DNA from: Lithospermum erythrorhizon
Taxonomy: Eukaryota > Streptophyta > Magnoliopsida > Boraginales > Boraginaceae
Length of the DNA: 64,000 bases
Assembly (NCBI GenBank): GCA_019722365.1
Contig: JADFUC010000424.1
Location: forward strand, 1 to 64,000
Direction of reading: 5' to 3'
The translations under genes and the position numbers were made by a program. Every line of letters starts with the position of its first letter. Position 1 is the stretch's first letter. A model generated the notes under the pieces. The model did not search any database, was not told the DNA's origin, and saw nothing but the letters and a program-made list of their open reading frames with translations. Shown here one piece after another: positions 28,836 to 40,893 of the stretch.

Positions 28836-31134
28836 TCATCTTTGAGATTTCCTCTTATCTTGTGGTTCACTTTGTGTCGTCTCGAAGGATGCTTCTTTTT
28901 GCTTCCTGGACACCCTTGATTCAGGTCTTTGGGACAACAGAGTATCATCTGACCTCTTATGTGTTCGAACTCCACTGCTTCCAGGCATTCGACTTTGCCC
29001 AAGTCCTAGTCCTGCTGCTTGCTGGCCTTCTGAGTGCAGATTTAGTCTCCTCAGCTCATCTTGAGGAATGACACTTGATTGTTGTCTGGTGTCGTTATGT
29101 TCAGGTGAGAGAACATCATGGTAAATCCTGGTACTCGAAGCTTCCTTTTCTTGGTCAAAGAAGAGGACTTGGACGACTGTTCTTAGAGGGAGTCTCTCAT
29201 TTCTCACAGCATGAGCGCGTATTTCTGGTGTCAATTTTTGGCAGTCAAGAACTCGACACAGTGTCTTCTTATCTGCTTTGTTCAGTTCAGAATGTTCCTA
29301 GAGAAGAATGAATTGTTATTGAATAGAATAGTAAAGTTTAGGATAACAATAAACGAGCTTGTGCCATTTGGGGTATAACAAAAAGGGAATGTCAGTTGGC
29401 TGCAAAAAGCAGTTGATCACTGGAACTATAAGAATCAACAGGGAACAGTTATTGTTTGTGAATAAATCAGTGCTTACCTTGAGATAGATATTAATAGCTT
29501 TGTAAAGCTTATCGTGATCAGGCCGAGCAATTTGGGACAAAGCTCCTGCTAGAGACACCATCTTGTTCACTGGCATGTGTGGATCCCTGGCAACTACTTG
29601 AAGGTATGAATCAATCAGTTTACCAACCTTTTGAACCGATTTTATGTATTGGCTTTCTTGGTCTGTGTATCGTCTCCTCCTCCATTGCCTCATGAAACTT
29701 TCTAAAACCGCTCCTACCAAATCAACATCATAGTAATGCTGATCGATGGAAGAATGTGCAGGAAGCAACAGATCATTCAATGTTGACTCGTCTAATTGTA
29801 AACCTGATCTCTGAATGAGTTCCGTCTTTGAGACTGGAGACGCTCCCAAAAGAAACGATGTGCTGACTAATCTCATCAGAAATCCAGTTGATACAGATCC
29901 TCTTTCTGGTGGAATCATGCCAACAATGCTTTCAAGAATGAGCTGCTTCTTTTCTACAGATTCTGCAACATTAGATGCTGAACCTTCGGGAGGTCTACTC
30001 TTTCTTACATCAGGTAGCCAACGACAAGCATAGACATGTAAAGCCTCTCCAATAAGCTGTGGCGGCTGGAGGTTTGTTGATCTAAGCATGGTGATTATGC
30101 ATCTGAACATTTCTATATCAAGATCCGCTATATCTTCTGTCCACCAATCCTTTGGGACGGATTGTTGGCGCTTCTTGTCTTCAAACCCTGGTCTACTGTA
30201 AGTGAATGACCAAGTGACCTACATAGAGTTACCCATTTCCATAACTTAGATTGAACTATCTATCTGATGCAAATAACTGAATATACAATTATAATTACAC
30301 TAGCTAACCTTTACCAGAGGTGTCAGTATTTTCTCTACAAGGGAATCAATGCACCTTCTTATGATCCCAAGGTTCTCGGACCACTCACGTAATGTTTCAG
30401 TGGTCTGCAATGTGACTATGGTGTCCTTCCAGCCTTCAAGAATGCATGAAGTGAAGAACGATTCAAGTTTGCCGGAAAAGTTTCCCTTCTCGACTGCTTC
30501 TGTCATTCGAAGGTATTTGGCAGCGCACAGGGCAGGTACAAAATTTTGAGCACTTAGATTAATTGTGATCCCATAGCAAAACTTAGCACAAAGCTCAAAA
30601 GCATCTTCTCCCCCAGGAATATCATCCAGTTCCAGAGTTATGTCACTCGAATCAGTGGAACCCGAGCAAAGTAGTTGCAAAAGACCACATTTTGGAAGAA
30701 GCGGAAACTGTAGCTACCCAGTAATCAAGAGTCAAGATAGTATTAAAACCAATCATCTATCAAGTGAGTTCATCAACATCTAGTGAATTATTTATCCAAG
30801 TATATATTTATCTATCACATATCTCAGTAATGTCAGGTGACCATGTTCATATACAATTATCGTATATCTAATGAATAATTACAGAAATTCATGTTTAATT
30901 TTATGTGTCAGAAATAATCATTTAAAACAATACCTTATGGAGAAGGTATGTAACGTTGTTAATTCGAATGGTGAGGTCGCTAGGTATATCTGAAATCACG
31001 GTCCTGCAAGAAAGCTCATATCAAATTAGCAAATCTTTACAAACTCTCAGTTATTTAGAATACAGATTTAGTTACCTGGTGGCATTTTTAGTGTAGAAGG
31101 TATCTGGCCTTGTTCCAAGTTTCATAAACTTCAT
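28836..31134 (-). CDS. BTB/POZ domain-containing NPH3 family protein
   Basis: Five coding exons on the minus strand: 31134-31076, 31003-30934, 30707-30309, 30218-29478 and 29297-28836. All junctions are canonical and the frame closes at 576 residues, normal for the family. The start [15 protein letters not shown] is the family's signature N-terminus. A BTB domain spans about residues 20-110 ([40 protein letters not shown]). The NPH3 domain runs from about 185 ([20 protein letters not shown]) through [20 protein letters not shown] and [12 protein letters not shown], and ends with [20 protein letters not shown] and [12 protein letters not shown]. The tail is hydrophilic. Members act as adaptors for CUL3 ubiquitin ligases, in phototropism (NPH3/RPT2) or auxin transport (NPY). 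The sequence looks closest to the At5g47800-type subgroup, from memory. The specific function is unknown. Confidence 0.95.
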
Positions 31135-34051
31135 TTTTTTATCAATGGTATATCTTAAATTGAATATTTTTTAGCTCATCTAACCAATATATCTGCTTGA
31201 TCAAATTCGGTTGATATAGTTTTGTAGTTGTTGTTGATACATGTCATACCTGGACCAAGACAGTGAAGACACATGATAAGTTAGGCACCATTACTAGAAA
31301 CACTGAAAAAACCAAAGAAACATTAATAAACTGTATTGAAAACAGAAAAACATAAGAAAATTACTAATGTCATGTATGCTAGAAGATTTTGGAGTTTTGG
31401 GAAAGATGGTACAGAAATAGTGTGGTACTTAGTGGAGCTGGACTCGAGTGATCAAAAGACAGAATAGTATACTTTCTATAACTTCAAATAACAGAAGCCT
31501 ATGAAATTATTAATATATCCAAAGTTGCGATCCATAAAAAAACACCAATACTAAGATCGGCTAGAATAAGGTTGGAGCTAAAAGGAATTACTGAAAAATT
31601 GAGTAAAATAGATAAATAATTAACCATTATGGGATATAAATTGATTATGGATGGATAAAGTCGAAGACCTTATTAATATACTCGAAATGTATTAATCAAT
31701 CAATATGTTACGCGGTATCAATAAGCATCAAGAGACATGGTAAAGCTTACTGCAGTCTATGAGGATTCTGCCATCTTCATAATTTCCTGAAACAGCCCCA
31801 CATATGAATGACAAATGGAAAGATATGTTTCCTTCAGCTAGTAGGAAAGGAGAAGATTCAACTTTATTGCTGTCCAGCACTTTCTATGAACAAGAGCGGT
31901 CAGATTTTGTGGAGCAAGCAAGAAGCATTGGATCAGGACAGATTGTTTCAACCCTTTACATGCACTCCACCTTCTTTCCAAGATTTTATCTAAATATCTA
32001 TTCCAGCCGATTCCACTTACTGGGATAAGACTTGGTTCGATTTGATTATCGCCTCTATGCTCCTGAATCTGCTAACTCCGCGGCAGCTTTGGCATACTTC
32101 TTCTATCAGCAGGTGAGTTTATTTGCTTTGTTTTACAAAACTTGCACTCTGCCATTGCAGAGTGTAACTTGGGTGCCCCAGATTTAAGCTTGGAAGAAGT
32201 AAAGTTCTGCAACTTTTGGACTTTCTTTATAGGACTAGACACAACTGCTTTTCTTTTCTTTAATTTTCTTCCCTAGAATACTAGTGGAAAAGCATATGTT
32301 GGCCCTCACTTTTTCTGCAATTCTTGAAAAGGAAAAAAACATAGAAATGAAATGGCTTTTGGCAATGCCATAACAACTTAAAATGACAACATTTTTATCA
32401 AAATATATTCAGAATAATTTTGAGATTCTTGTTTTATGTTTCATGGTTACTAGAAGTGAAGATTACCTTAGCCCTCCAGGGATTAGGGGAAAGTGATGGT
32501 TGGAAAAATTTTGTGCACACAAAATAAATCTCCCCAATATATTAACAATATGAGTTTCTCATTTCTTAAAGAACGTTGTCCTGAATTTTTGTAGTTGAGT
32601 TATAAGTTAGTAAACTCAAATATTTGTGTATGTGTCATAATAAAATATTTGATAAATAATATATCAAAAAATAGTATTTTTAACATATATTATTATTAAC
32701 ATGATTATTTTGATTTTAAATAAAATATATGTATATCAATTTTTTTTTTGTAATAAAATATATACATATATATCAATTAAGATTACAAAATCTATTAAGT
32801 TTGATTAATTGAAAATCGATACACAAAGCTCTCTTTATGGCATTAAAACCAATAATACCACATGTGATATTTGCTCAGATAAAGAGAACAAAGTTAAATT
32901 GCATTGATGGAGAATTTGTGATAAAAAGAAAAGGTAAGAGAGAAAGATTGAGGAGCCCCTTCATAAGATGGCCTATGAATAATAATGGTAGCTAGAGACA
33001 TTGGAATCATTGTTGAAGTAGAAATGACAGTGGAAGAGAATTGCAGTACCATAAAATATAAATGGTGCCTTATAGCATGGCTTTTCAAATTAATAGAAGA
33101 TCTTTAGCATCCCAACAACACCCCTCAAAAAAAAGAAAAAAAAAACTCAATCCCTTCTTCTATTTAATGAACTACTTTAATTAAGTCGACACTCATATTA
33201 CGTTAGAAATCTACCCTTTCATAATAGTAATTTTTAATAGAAGATATAAAGGATTCACGTAATAAAATATGTTGCAAAATATGAGGGTTTAAATCTTTAA
33301 GAAATTAGGAAAGTGAATGATCACATTATTTTAAACAACCCAAAATAAAAATTATTTCATTAATATATATATAGTAATGGAGTGAATAATTCTTTACTTG
33401 GATTCTTGAAAAAAAAAGCATGTTGAATTTTAGATGCTTTACCTAAAACATGGAGGCTAGAGAGATAAACTTCTACTAAAGTAGACAATCTATATAAATC
33501 CGTAAGACCATAGTCCATAACCATATATATACATATTAAAAAAAAATAGTGAACAACCATTGAAAAGACCATTGTCAACAAGACAACACTCTACTTAGGA
33601 ATATAATAATATACGCAGACTTTCTTTAACTTTCCTTTTCTTGTTTCTTAATATTTCAAAAGCTTTATTGTGTTACATATATGTATATTATATGAACTAA
33701 TCATCCTCAGGCTATAGGTAGCTAGAGCATAGAAACAATTATAGTTAAAGTAGTCTGCTTTAAACGAACACTAGAGCTACAAAGCCTACATATACAAACA
33801 AGCTCATCTAGGAAGATTTGGATAATAATTTATTTAATAACACTTTTCGTAATCTATATACTAACTTCATGACCAAAAGATTATCGACTTTGTTTTTCAA
33901 TGTTTAGAACTATCAATTTTTTATTTATCTTAGTTACCACTATAATCTTTAATATGAATTAAAATAATTATCATATTTTATATATTTTTTACAAAATAAT
34001 ATACGACATTTTTAGGCGACACTAAATAATAAATAAAAAGTCTCAACATAC
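31135..34051 (-). other. Probable 5'UTR intron of the NPH3 gene
   Basis: About 2.9 kb between the coding start and a candidate 5'UTR exon. An acceptor such as ttggttag near 31185 is possible. The stretch is AT-rich and contains one coding-like fragment on the plus strand (31797-32113). No other gene is visible. Confidence 0.45.
31797..32113 (+). pseudogene. Unidentified plant gene fragment, frameshifted
   Basis: The plus frame from 31804 encodes MNDKWKDMFPSAS, then DSTLLLSSTFYEQERSDFVE and QARSIGSGQIVSTLYM. After a stop near 32028 another frame continues DYRLYAPESANSAAALAYFF and ends YQQ at a perfect donor (cag|gtgagt). The composition is clearly protein-like and the exon end is preserved, so this looks like an exon or exons of a nuclear gene that later shifted frame. 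I do not recognise the family. It lies antisense within the probable 5'UTR intron of the NPH3 gene. It could be a relic of a duplicated gene or a fragment carried here by a transposon. Confidence 0.5.
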
Positions 34052-34187
34052 CATCAATTGGTACAAGCGTTGAACTAGACACCAGTAGTGAGATGGAGTT
34101 GTAAATCAAATAACAGAGAGAACTTGAGGAAACTGAAGAAGCTACAAGTAATTTATCTGGATTGTGTGTTTATTTCCAGTCTTTATA
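34052..34187 (-). promoter_or_regulatory. Candidate NPH3 promoter core and 5'UTR exon
   Basis: On the minus strand a TATAAAG box (34187-34181) is followed after about 30 bp by a pyrimidine-rich leader that ends at a good donor (gatg|gtatgt, 34052). A non-coding first exon of about 100 nt spliced to the coding exon at 31134 would explain the gap. Transcription start near 34150 is inferred. Confidence 0.5.
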
Positions 34188-34203
34188 TTAACCATGAACT
34201 ATT

Positions 34204-34268
34204 TGAGAGAGAAAGATAGAGGGAGGGAGAGAGATAGAGGGGAGGGAGAGAGATAGAGAGAGAGGGAT
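34204..34268. repeat. GA/CT-rich tract upstream of the NPH3 TATA box
   Basis: About 65 bp of gagagaga/agatagaggg repeats, read as CT-rich on the gene strand just upstream of the TATA-like box. Such tracts are common in plant core promoters and can bind BPC/GAGA factors. Confidence 0.7.
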
Positions 34269-34379
34269 TATGTGGTTAAGGATGTAATCGCATGATTTTA
34301 GTGAATATTAGTTATAGATGTATTGAAAAAAGATGATGATTAAGGTCTTTGACTAGAACAGAGAAAAAATAAAATCGTA

Positions 34380-35230
34380 CGATAGAACGATCTTTTCGAA
34401 ATGAGCAAGCTGCTGTTGTTGTTCTTCCTTGCTGGTAGCATGCAGTACTATGTTTTCTCTGCTAGCACACACCACACAATATTATTATTATGAATGATGA
34501 TGATGATGGATGAATATTTTCACTCATGCAAGTTGGGTTTTGATTAAATTATGGTGTGACTGTGAACTGTCCCATGAGAAAATGTTCACTGTTTTGGGTG
34601 GAAAAAGTTTGAGACCACATTGGATATTTCTTGATGCTTTGAGATTGTTTACAAGTATTTGGGGATGGAGTGGTTTTTACATTCTAGTAATGAATATTTG
34701 ACTTTGGATTAGCTACTTAATACTCCGTAATAATAAGAGTACTGTTTATGGAGCATGCTTGAAAAAAATTGGAATGTTGGATTAACTCGTTTCGACACAA
34801 ATCATAATCGTGCAGCTCAAACTTTTTTTTAATTTATAGTCAATAGTTAATATTACTTCCTTCGTTTCACAATAATTGATTGTTTAAAAAAAATTACTTT
34901 TTTATAATACTAGTAAAGGAGACGCTAAGTAATACACGAATACGCAATCGATGACAAATATTCGATACATTTTTATCTTTAATTAAATCATTCTAAAAAC
35001 TATAAAAACTAACACTCTCATAATAAAATATGATATTCTTTTAAAGAGATACTATACCAAATCGAGATGGCCCATAGATATACAAATATTACTTTAATAA
35101 TTTGATATCCTAAATATATTGACGAATTGATTATCAATAAAGTATAATCAAATTATTTGCTTTTATGTCCGTTAAATTGGTATGATTAAAAAGTATAATT
35201 TAAATTTTTGTGAATCCCAATATATAAAAT
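34380..35230. other. Intergenic AT-rich stretch, no gene seen
   Basis: No coding region recognised. One Stowaway-like half end (acttccttcgtttcacaata near 34855) has no partner. Confidence 0.4.
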
Positions 35231-35640
35231 TCATATTTTGCATAGAATTAAATAATAATAATAATAATAATAATTCTATTAAAATCATATGATTATTTAA
35301 CTAATACGTATTATAATAATAATAAATAATAATAATAATAATTCTACTTAAAAATATATGATTATTTCATTGTTTATAATTTCAATATAACTTTTTACAT
35401 TTCCAATATAGTTTTTTAATAATAATTCTATTAAAAATCATATGATTATTTAACTAATACCTAATATACTTCTCAGGAATCGAACCTGAAACCTCTTGGA
35501 TAGAGGTTCAGGGTAACACTAGGCCATTAGGCCACGAGTATATATATTAGTGATTAGTAATTTCATTGTTTATAATTTCAATATAGCTTTTTACATTTTC
35601 AATATAGTTTTTTACAATCTCAATGTAATTTTTCATAATT
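35230..35640. repeat. Duplicated AT-rich block around a tRNA-like head
   Basis: The phrase aaatcatatgattatttaac with taatac occurs at about 35282 and 35438. The phrase tttcattgtttataatttca with atata occurs at about 35368 and 35560. A (AAT)n microsatellite lies at about 35251-35276. The duplicated segments flank the tRNA-like sequence at 35467-35540. Confidence 0.65.
35467..35540 (-). mobile_element. tRNA-derived SINE head (A and B boxes)
   Basis: The 74-nt minus-strand segment has a perfect B box (ggttcgattcc, 35486-35476) and a near-perfect A box (tggcctaatgg, from 35534). It folds with a 5-bp T arm (TCAGG/CCTGA, 7-nt loop), a 5-bp anticodon-like arm (ACCTC/GAGGT, 7-nt loop TATCCAA) and a weak acceptor stem (5 of 7 pairs). 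The invariant U33 is absent and the spacing between D and anticodon arms is too long for a working tRNA. An internal Pol III promoter of this kind marks a plant SINE or a tRNA pseudogene. Confidence 0.6.
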
Positions 35641-36065
35641 CTTTAATAAATTATTTTTCATCTAAAGAATTATTTATTATGAAACATAAATAGTGTGAAC
35701 TAAAGCATATTACTGATTATAGTAAAGATGGATCTATTTCTATTTCAATTTTCAGAAGACTCCAATGATCGATAATCATGCAATTCTCAAAAGATCCAAT
35801 ATATATATTTGTCCCATAAGTTGTTGCAAACATCTGGAAGATTGACTCTCGTATAGCTAATTGCAAGCAGTCTATGCCAAACACATGACAAAAATTCGAT
35901 AATAATTGAGTGAATTGCATGGTTATACGCAGGTAGTAGTAGGTTGCCTCCACAATATAACATTCTTCTATACATAAAAATTGGTTTCAATATTCATATA
36001 TGTACACAAAATTAAGCATATTTGGATATTAGTCCATTTCCTAGCGTAATTTGCACGTAGCCCCT

Positions 36066-36690
36066 TGTATTGTTGAAAAATTGCACCATATCCTTCTGTA
36101 TTATTTAATTAGCACTCTATCTCTCATATTATTTTAAATGTTGCACACAATTCAAACACCCAAATCTCCACCAAAAGTGATGGGTTAGATCATTTTATCC
36201 CCATTGATATTTACTCATATTATTTCAACATTTTGATATCCATTTTTACTTCATTACAAATTCAATTTCAATGAAATTTTTATTTTTATAAAGAAAATAG
36301 GTTTATATATGCTTTCAATCGTGTTCGGATTGTTCGCTTCTTGTTTACAATTTTTTCGCAAACATGTTCATATGAATTAAGATGATAATACTATATTATT
36401 AAAAATAAAAAGAGGTATATATTATGGAGTATAATATTAGATACTTTATGAAAATAAAAACGTCATTTAGATTGAAATAGAGGGATTTGTAAAAAATAAA
36501 TTTGATATAAAAATATTGAAATAATATGAGTAAATATAAATGGGGGTAAAATGGTCTAAACTATTACTTTTGGTAGAGATTTGGGTTTTTGGGGATAATG
36601 TGTAACATTTAAAATAACATAAGGAGATAGGGTACTAATTAAATTATATAGAAAATATGGTACAACTTTTAAATAATACATATAATTTAC
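36066..36690. mobile_element. Inverted-repeat (foldback) element, about 0.62 kb
   Basis: The left arm (about 36066-36285) and right arm (about 36470-36690) are inverted copies of about 200 bp. Shared landmarks are ttatttaattag.ac.ctatct, atattattt(c)aa.attttgatatc and the pair (a)gaccattttacccccatt / aatgggggtaaaatggtct. The centre is AT-rich and non-coding. Long arms with a small core fit a non-autonomous MULE-like or foldback element. A shorter relative lies at 59440-59665. Confidence 0.75.
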
Positions 36691-37239
36691 TCTAAACTTA
36701 TTATACCCAAAATATATTGTTTACTGGTGTCTGGTTATGCTTAAGTTGAGTAAGGGTCATATGAGAAATTGTTTATTGTTTTGGGTGGAAAGAGTTTCAA
36801 GATTGCTCCTTAGCACGAGCTTGATATTTATTGGTGTGTTTGGATTAAGCCAAATAAAGTGGATCGCAAATGATCTTTTTGTCTACATCATTTGAAGTTT
36901 GGAGTAGTTTCTTTGTTTAACCAGAGTATTTTTTTTGTGATTAGCTCAAAGGTGGAATAGTGAAAGTCACTTAAATTTTAAGTATTTTAATGAGTTATAA
37001 TTATAATGAAGTAAATATATATATATTATTATATTTCACTGCATCGATTTAAATCGAACTTGTATGGATGTATTATATTATAAAATATATTTAATCATAT
37101 ATTTTTATTCTAATGTATATATAATCAAACATGTATTGTTCAACTTAATTAAAAGTTACAACATAATTTTTTTATTTTGCATGCTCGAATGTTCTATATT
37201 CATATGTGCTTCTAATATTTGGTTTATATAAAAATTAAA

Positions 37240-39545
37240 GAAATTATAAAATTCATGTGACTTCGATGATACCATGTTAATTATACGTAAGTGGATTTTT
37301 ATGTATTCTTTATTGCAGCAAAATATAATATTTTATTTATTATTTTATTAAAATATTTAGTATCTTTTGCTCTAGAGTAAAATATTTACATGCTTCGGGG
37401 ACAAGTTTATCAATCTTTAATTTACATAAAAATTAAATAATGATAAAAGTAATGTAAGTCACATGATACTTTCTTAATTCGATTTAATCATTTACACAAA
37501 ATTGAAGAAATGATAAAATTTATGTAATTTTCATGATACCTTCTTAATTATATTTAATTATTTACATAAAGATTCATTTTACTCTCATGATACCTGTTCA
37601 ATTCTGTTTAGTTCTTTACATAAAAATTGAAAAAATATTAAAATTCATGTAACTTCCATGATAACTTCTTAATTCTATTTAATCATTTACATAAAAATTG
37701 AAGAAATGATCAAATTCATGTAACTCCGATGATACCTTCTTAATTCTATTTAATTATTATATAAAAATTCATGTAACTCACATGATACCTTCTTAATTCT
37801 ACCATGATACCTTCTTAATTCTATTTATTTTTTACATAAATATCAAGAAATTATAAAATTCAAGTGAAACTCCCCATAATACATTCTTAATTTCATTTAA
37901 TCATTTACATAAAAAAATTCATGTAACTCCATAATACCTTTCTTAATTCATTTAATCATTTGTTATAAAAAATCTATGTAACTCTATGATACTTTCTTAA
38001 TTCTATTCAATTCTTTACATAAAACTTGAAGAATATTAAAATTGATGTAACTTTCATGATACCTTCTAATTCTATGTAATTATTTAGCATAAAATTAAAG
38101 AAATTATCAAATCTCATGTTAATTCGATGATACCTTCATAATTTTATTTAATTATTATAAAAAATTCATGTAACTCCTATGATACCTTCTTAATTTATTT
38201 ATTTATTTACATAAAAAATTGAAGAAATGTTAAAATTCATGTAACTTCCATTTATAGCTATTAATTCTACTCTTAATCATTTACATAAAATCAAGAAATG
38301 CATAAAATTCAGCAGAATCCCCATCATACCTTATTAATTCTATTTAATTCATCATCCTTGCATGCCTTGAAATTATTTAAATTCATTTGTAATTATAAAA
38401 AATTAAAAGGTTTATAAAATTCATATAACTCCAATAATACCTTTCTCTTAATTTTCTATTTAACTATTTATATGAAAATCCTCAGAATTTCATAGCTAAT
38501 ATCTTTCTAATTCTATTTAATCATTTATTATTAAAAATCCATGTAACTCCTTATGATACCTCTAATTTTATTTAATTCTTTACATAAAATAAAAAAAATA
38601 TTAAAATTATGTAATCTCCATGATAACTTTAATATTATTTAGTCATTTACATAAAAATTGGAACAAATAATCAAATCTGGGCGTAACTCCAATGATAACT
38701 TATTAATTCTATTTAATCATTTACATAAAATTTGATGAAATGATCAAATTCGTGTAACTCCGATGATACCTTCTTAATTCTATCATGATACCTTCTTAAT
38801 TCTATTTATTTTACATCAAAATTGAAGAAATGTTAAAATTTATGTAACTTCCATGATAGCTTCTTAATTCTATTTAATCATTTACATAAAAATTGAAGAA
38901 ATGATAAAATTCATTAACTTACATGATACCTATTAATTTATTTAATTGATCAGTCAGATGCCTTGAAATTATGTAAATGCATTTGTAACATAAAAAATTA
39001 AAGAAATGATAAAATTTCTTATCTAACTCCACATACTTACCTTCTATTATTTAATCATTTACATAAAAAATTCATGTAACTCCTAATTACAATTATATCT
39101 TAATTCTATTTAATCATTTACATAAAATTCATAACTCACATGCATACCTTCTTAATTCTATTTAATTCTTTACATAAAAATTAAAGAAATATTAGAATTC
39201 ATGTAATTTCCATGATAATTTCTTAATTCTATTTAATCATTTACATAAAAATTGAATAAATAATCAAATTCATGTAACTCCAATGATAATTTCTTAATTC
39301 TATTTAATCATTTACATAAAAATTGATGAAATGATCAAATTCATGTAACTCGATGATACCTTCTTAATTTTTTTTTTACATGGAAGAAATGTTAAAATTC
39401 ATATAACTTTCATGATAATTTCTTAATTCTATTTAATCATTTACATAAAAGTTGAAGAAATGATAAAATTCAAGTAACTCACATTGTACCTTATTAATTT
39501 TATTTAATTCATCATCAATGCCTTGAAATTATGTAACTTCATTTG
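37240..39545. repeat. Satellite/minisatellite array, unit about 65-72 bp
   Basis: More than 30 diverged head-to-tail units. The consensus parts are cttaattctatttaatcatt, tacataaaaattgaagaaat and gataaaattcatgtaactcc followed by atgatac. Units vary by small deletions. At 38340-38390, 38935-38985 and 39500-39545 a different module (gccttgaaattatgtaa, then ttcatttgta) interrupts the array at about 0.57-0.6 kb spacing, so there is higher-order structure. No open frame is maintained. Confidence 0.92.
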
Positions 39546-39549
39546 TAGG

Positions 39550-40890
39550 GGTATTTTAATCTTCTACAAAAATAAATAAACACCTTTATTCGATTCACAC
39601 TTTGTAAGATATATATTTCCTCAAGCTCACTACAATCCAAGGACCATCATTTGATATATTGAATTTGCTACACCCTAATGAACTAGCATACCTTTTTTTT
39701 TTATAAGATCTCATATTTTCTCTAGCTAGTCATGGGCTCACACCTATTTGGCAGACCCGGCACAAAAATGTTCTTTCTTTTGTAATAGGAACCATACGCT
39801 TATTCTTCGAAATACAGACGGTAGACCTCAGATCGACGTAATAAATCATAAAACCACGCCAAATTATGAAAAAACCACACTGCGCAGTTCTCAAAGCAGA
39901 ACATAACTAACTAAAAAATGTTAGTAGGAAAATTGAACTCAAGACATTTACAATCACAAGATCATTTATTCCACCAACTTGAATACTTGCTGGCATAAGA
40001 ATATTCTTTATTGTAACTACCAACAATCAGTTTTGACTGCTGAGTGATTCAACGTATAACTTTGATTTAGCTATGGCACCCCTTACATTTTTTATTGTAA
40101 AAAGTTTTATCATCTTCAAATAGAAGTTCTCATTTCTCAATTTCTACCTCAGGCCTAAAATACTACTCCTATCCTAGGAGTGTCCTTTCTTGTAACTATC
40201 AACAATCATAGTATTGACCATTGAGTAATTCAATACTACTAACTTCCATTACAATTAAATTTCAATATTCTTTAATTACAAAAAGTTATATTGTCTTCAA
40301 ATCAAAGGTCTCATTGCTCCAACTTTTTCCCACTCCTAATACAAATGATATTGGGACCAACTCGAAAGATCCTCTGTTCAATACGGTCATCATTGTTTTC
40401 CCCACTACCTAATTATATTCTTGTTGGAGCCCATTGTTTGTTGCAAATTAAAATCATGTCGGCCACGTGTTTGTCTCGTATTGTTTGATTTATATTTGTA
40501 ATGAGAAACCAATACTGAACTGGTCGGAGCTGATATGGCTGATTTCAAGATTAGGTTGTAGTCATGTTGTTTGTTTTTGGTAGCCAAACATGGAGCACAA
40601 ATTTTCATCTGGTCACTCTTCGTATTGGAATTCCTACGTAGACTTGTCATCAGGAATCAATTCAATATCACCATGAGTGTTTGGAAGGTTAAGGGCTAGT
40701 ATATATACTAATTCCTCCCCGTTTTTTTAATGATCGTTTTAGACATTTGTACATAGATTAATGAAAAGTTAAAATTACCAAAAAGTCATGATTGAAAATA
40801 TAACGACAATCAATTCAATATCATTAGTCGATCAAGACTTGTGTTATAAAAAATTAATCAAAAAGACATCAAAAACGTAGAACGCATTTT
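39550..40890. other. Intergenic stretch downstream of the satellite, no gene seen
   Basis: AT-rich. It contains a diverged duplication (about 40009-40150 and 40190-40330) sharing ttgtaacta.caacaatca, ttga..(g/a)ctgagt.attcaa and gt(t/c)tcatt.ctc. Small open frames here lack domains. Confidence 0.5.
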
Positions 40891-40893
40891 TTC

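Noticed and set aside
28784..29311. Plus-strand frames over the last NPH3 exon
   Set aside because: These mirror the minus-strand coding exon, which has clear family similarity and correct splice phase.
35467..35540. Functional tRNA-Gly(UCC) gene
   Set aside because: Loop position 33 is A, the acceptor stem has two mismatches and D-anticodon spacing is too long.
37240..39545. CRISPR array
   Set aside because: Repeats are contiguous, diverged and AT-rich without unique spacers, and the genome is a plant's.
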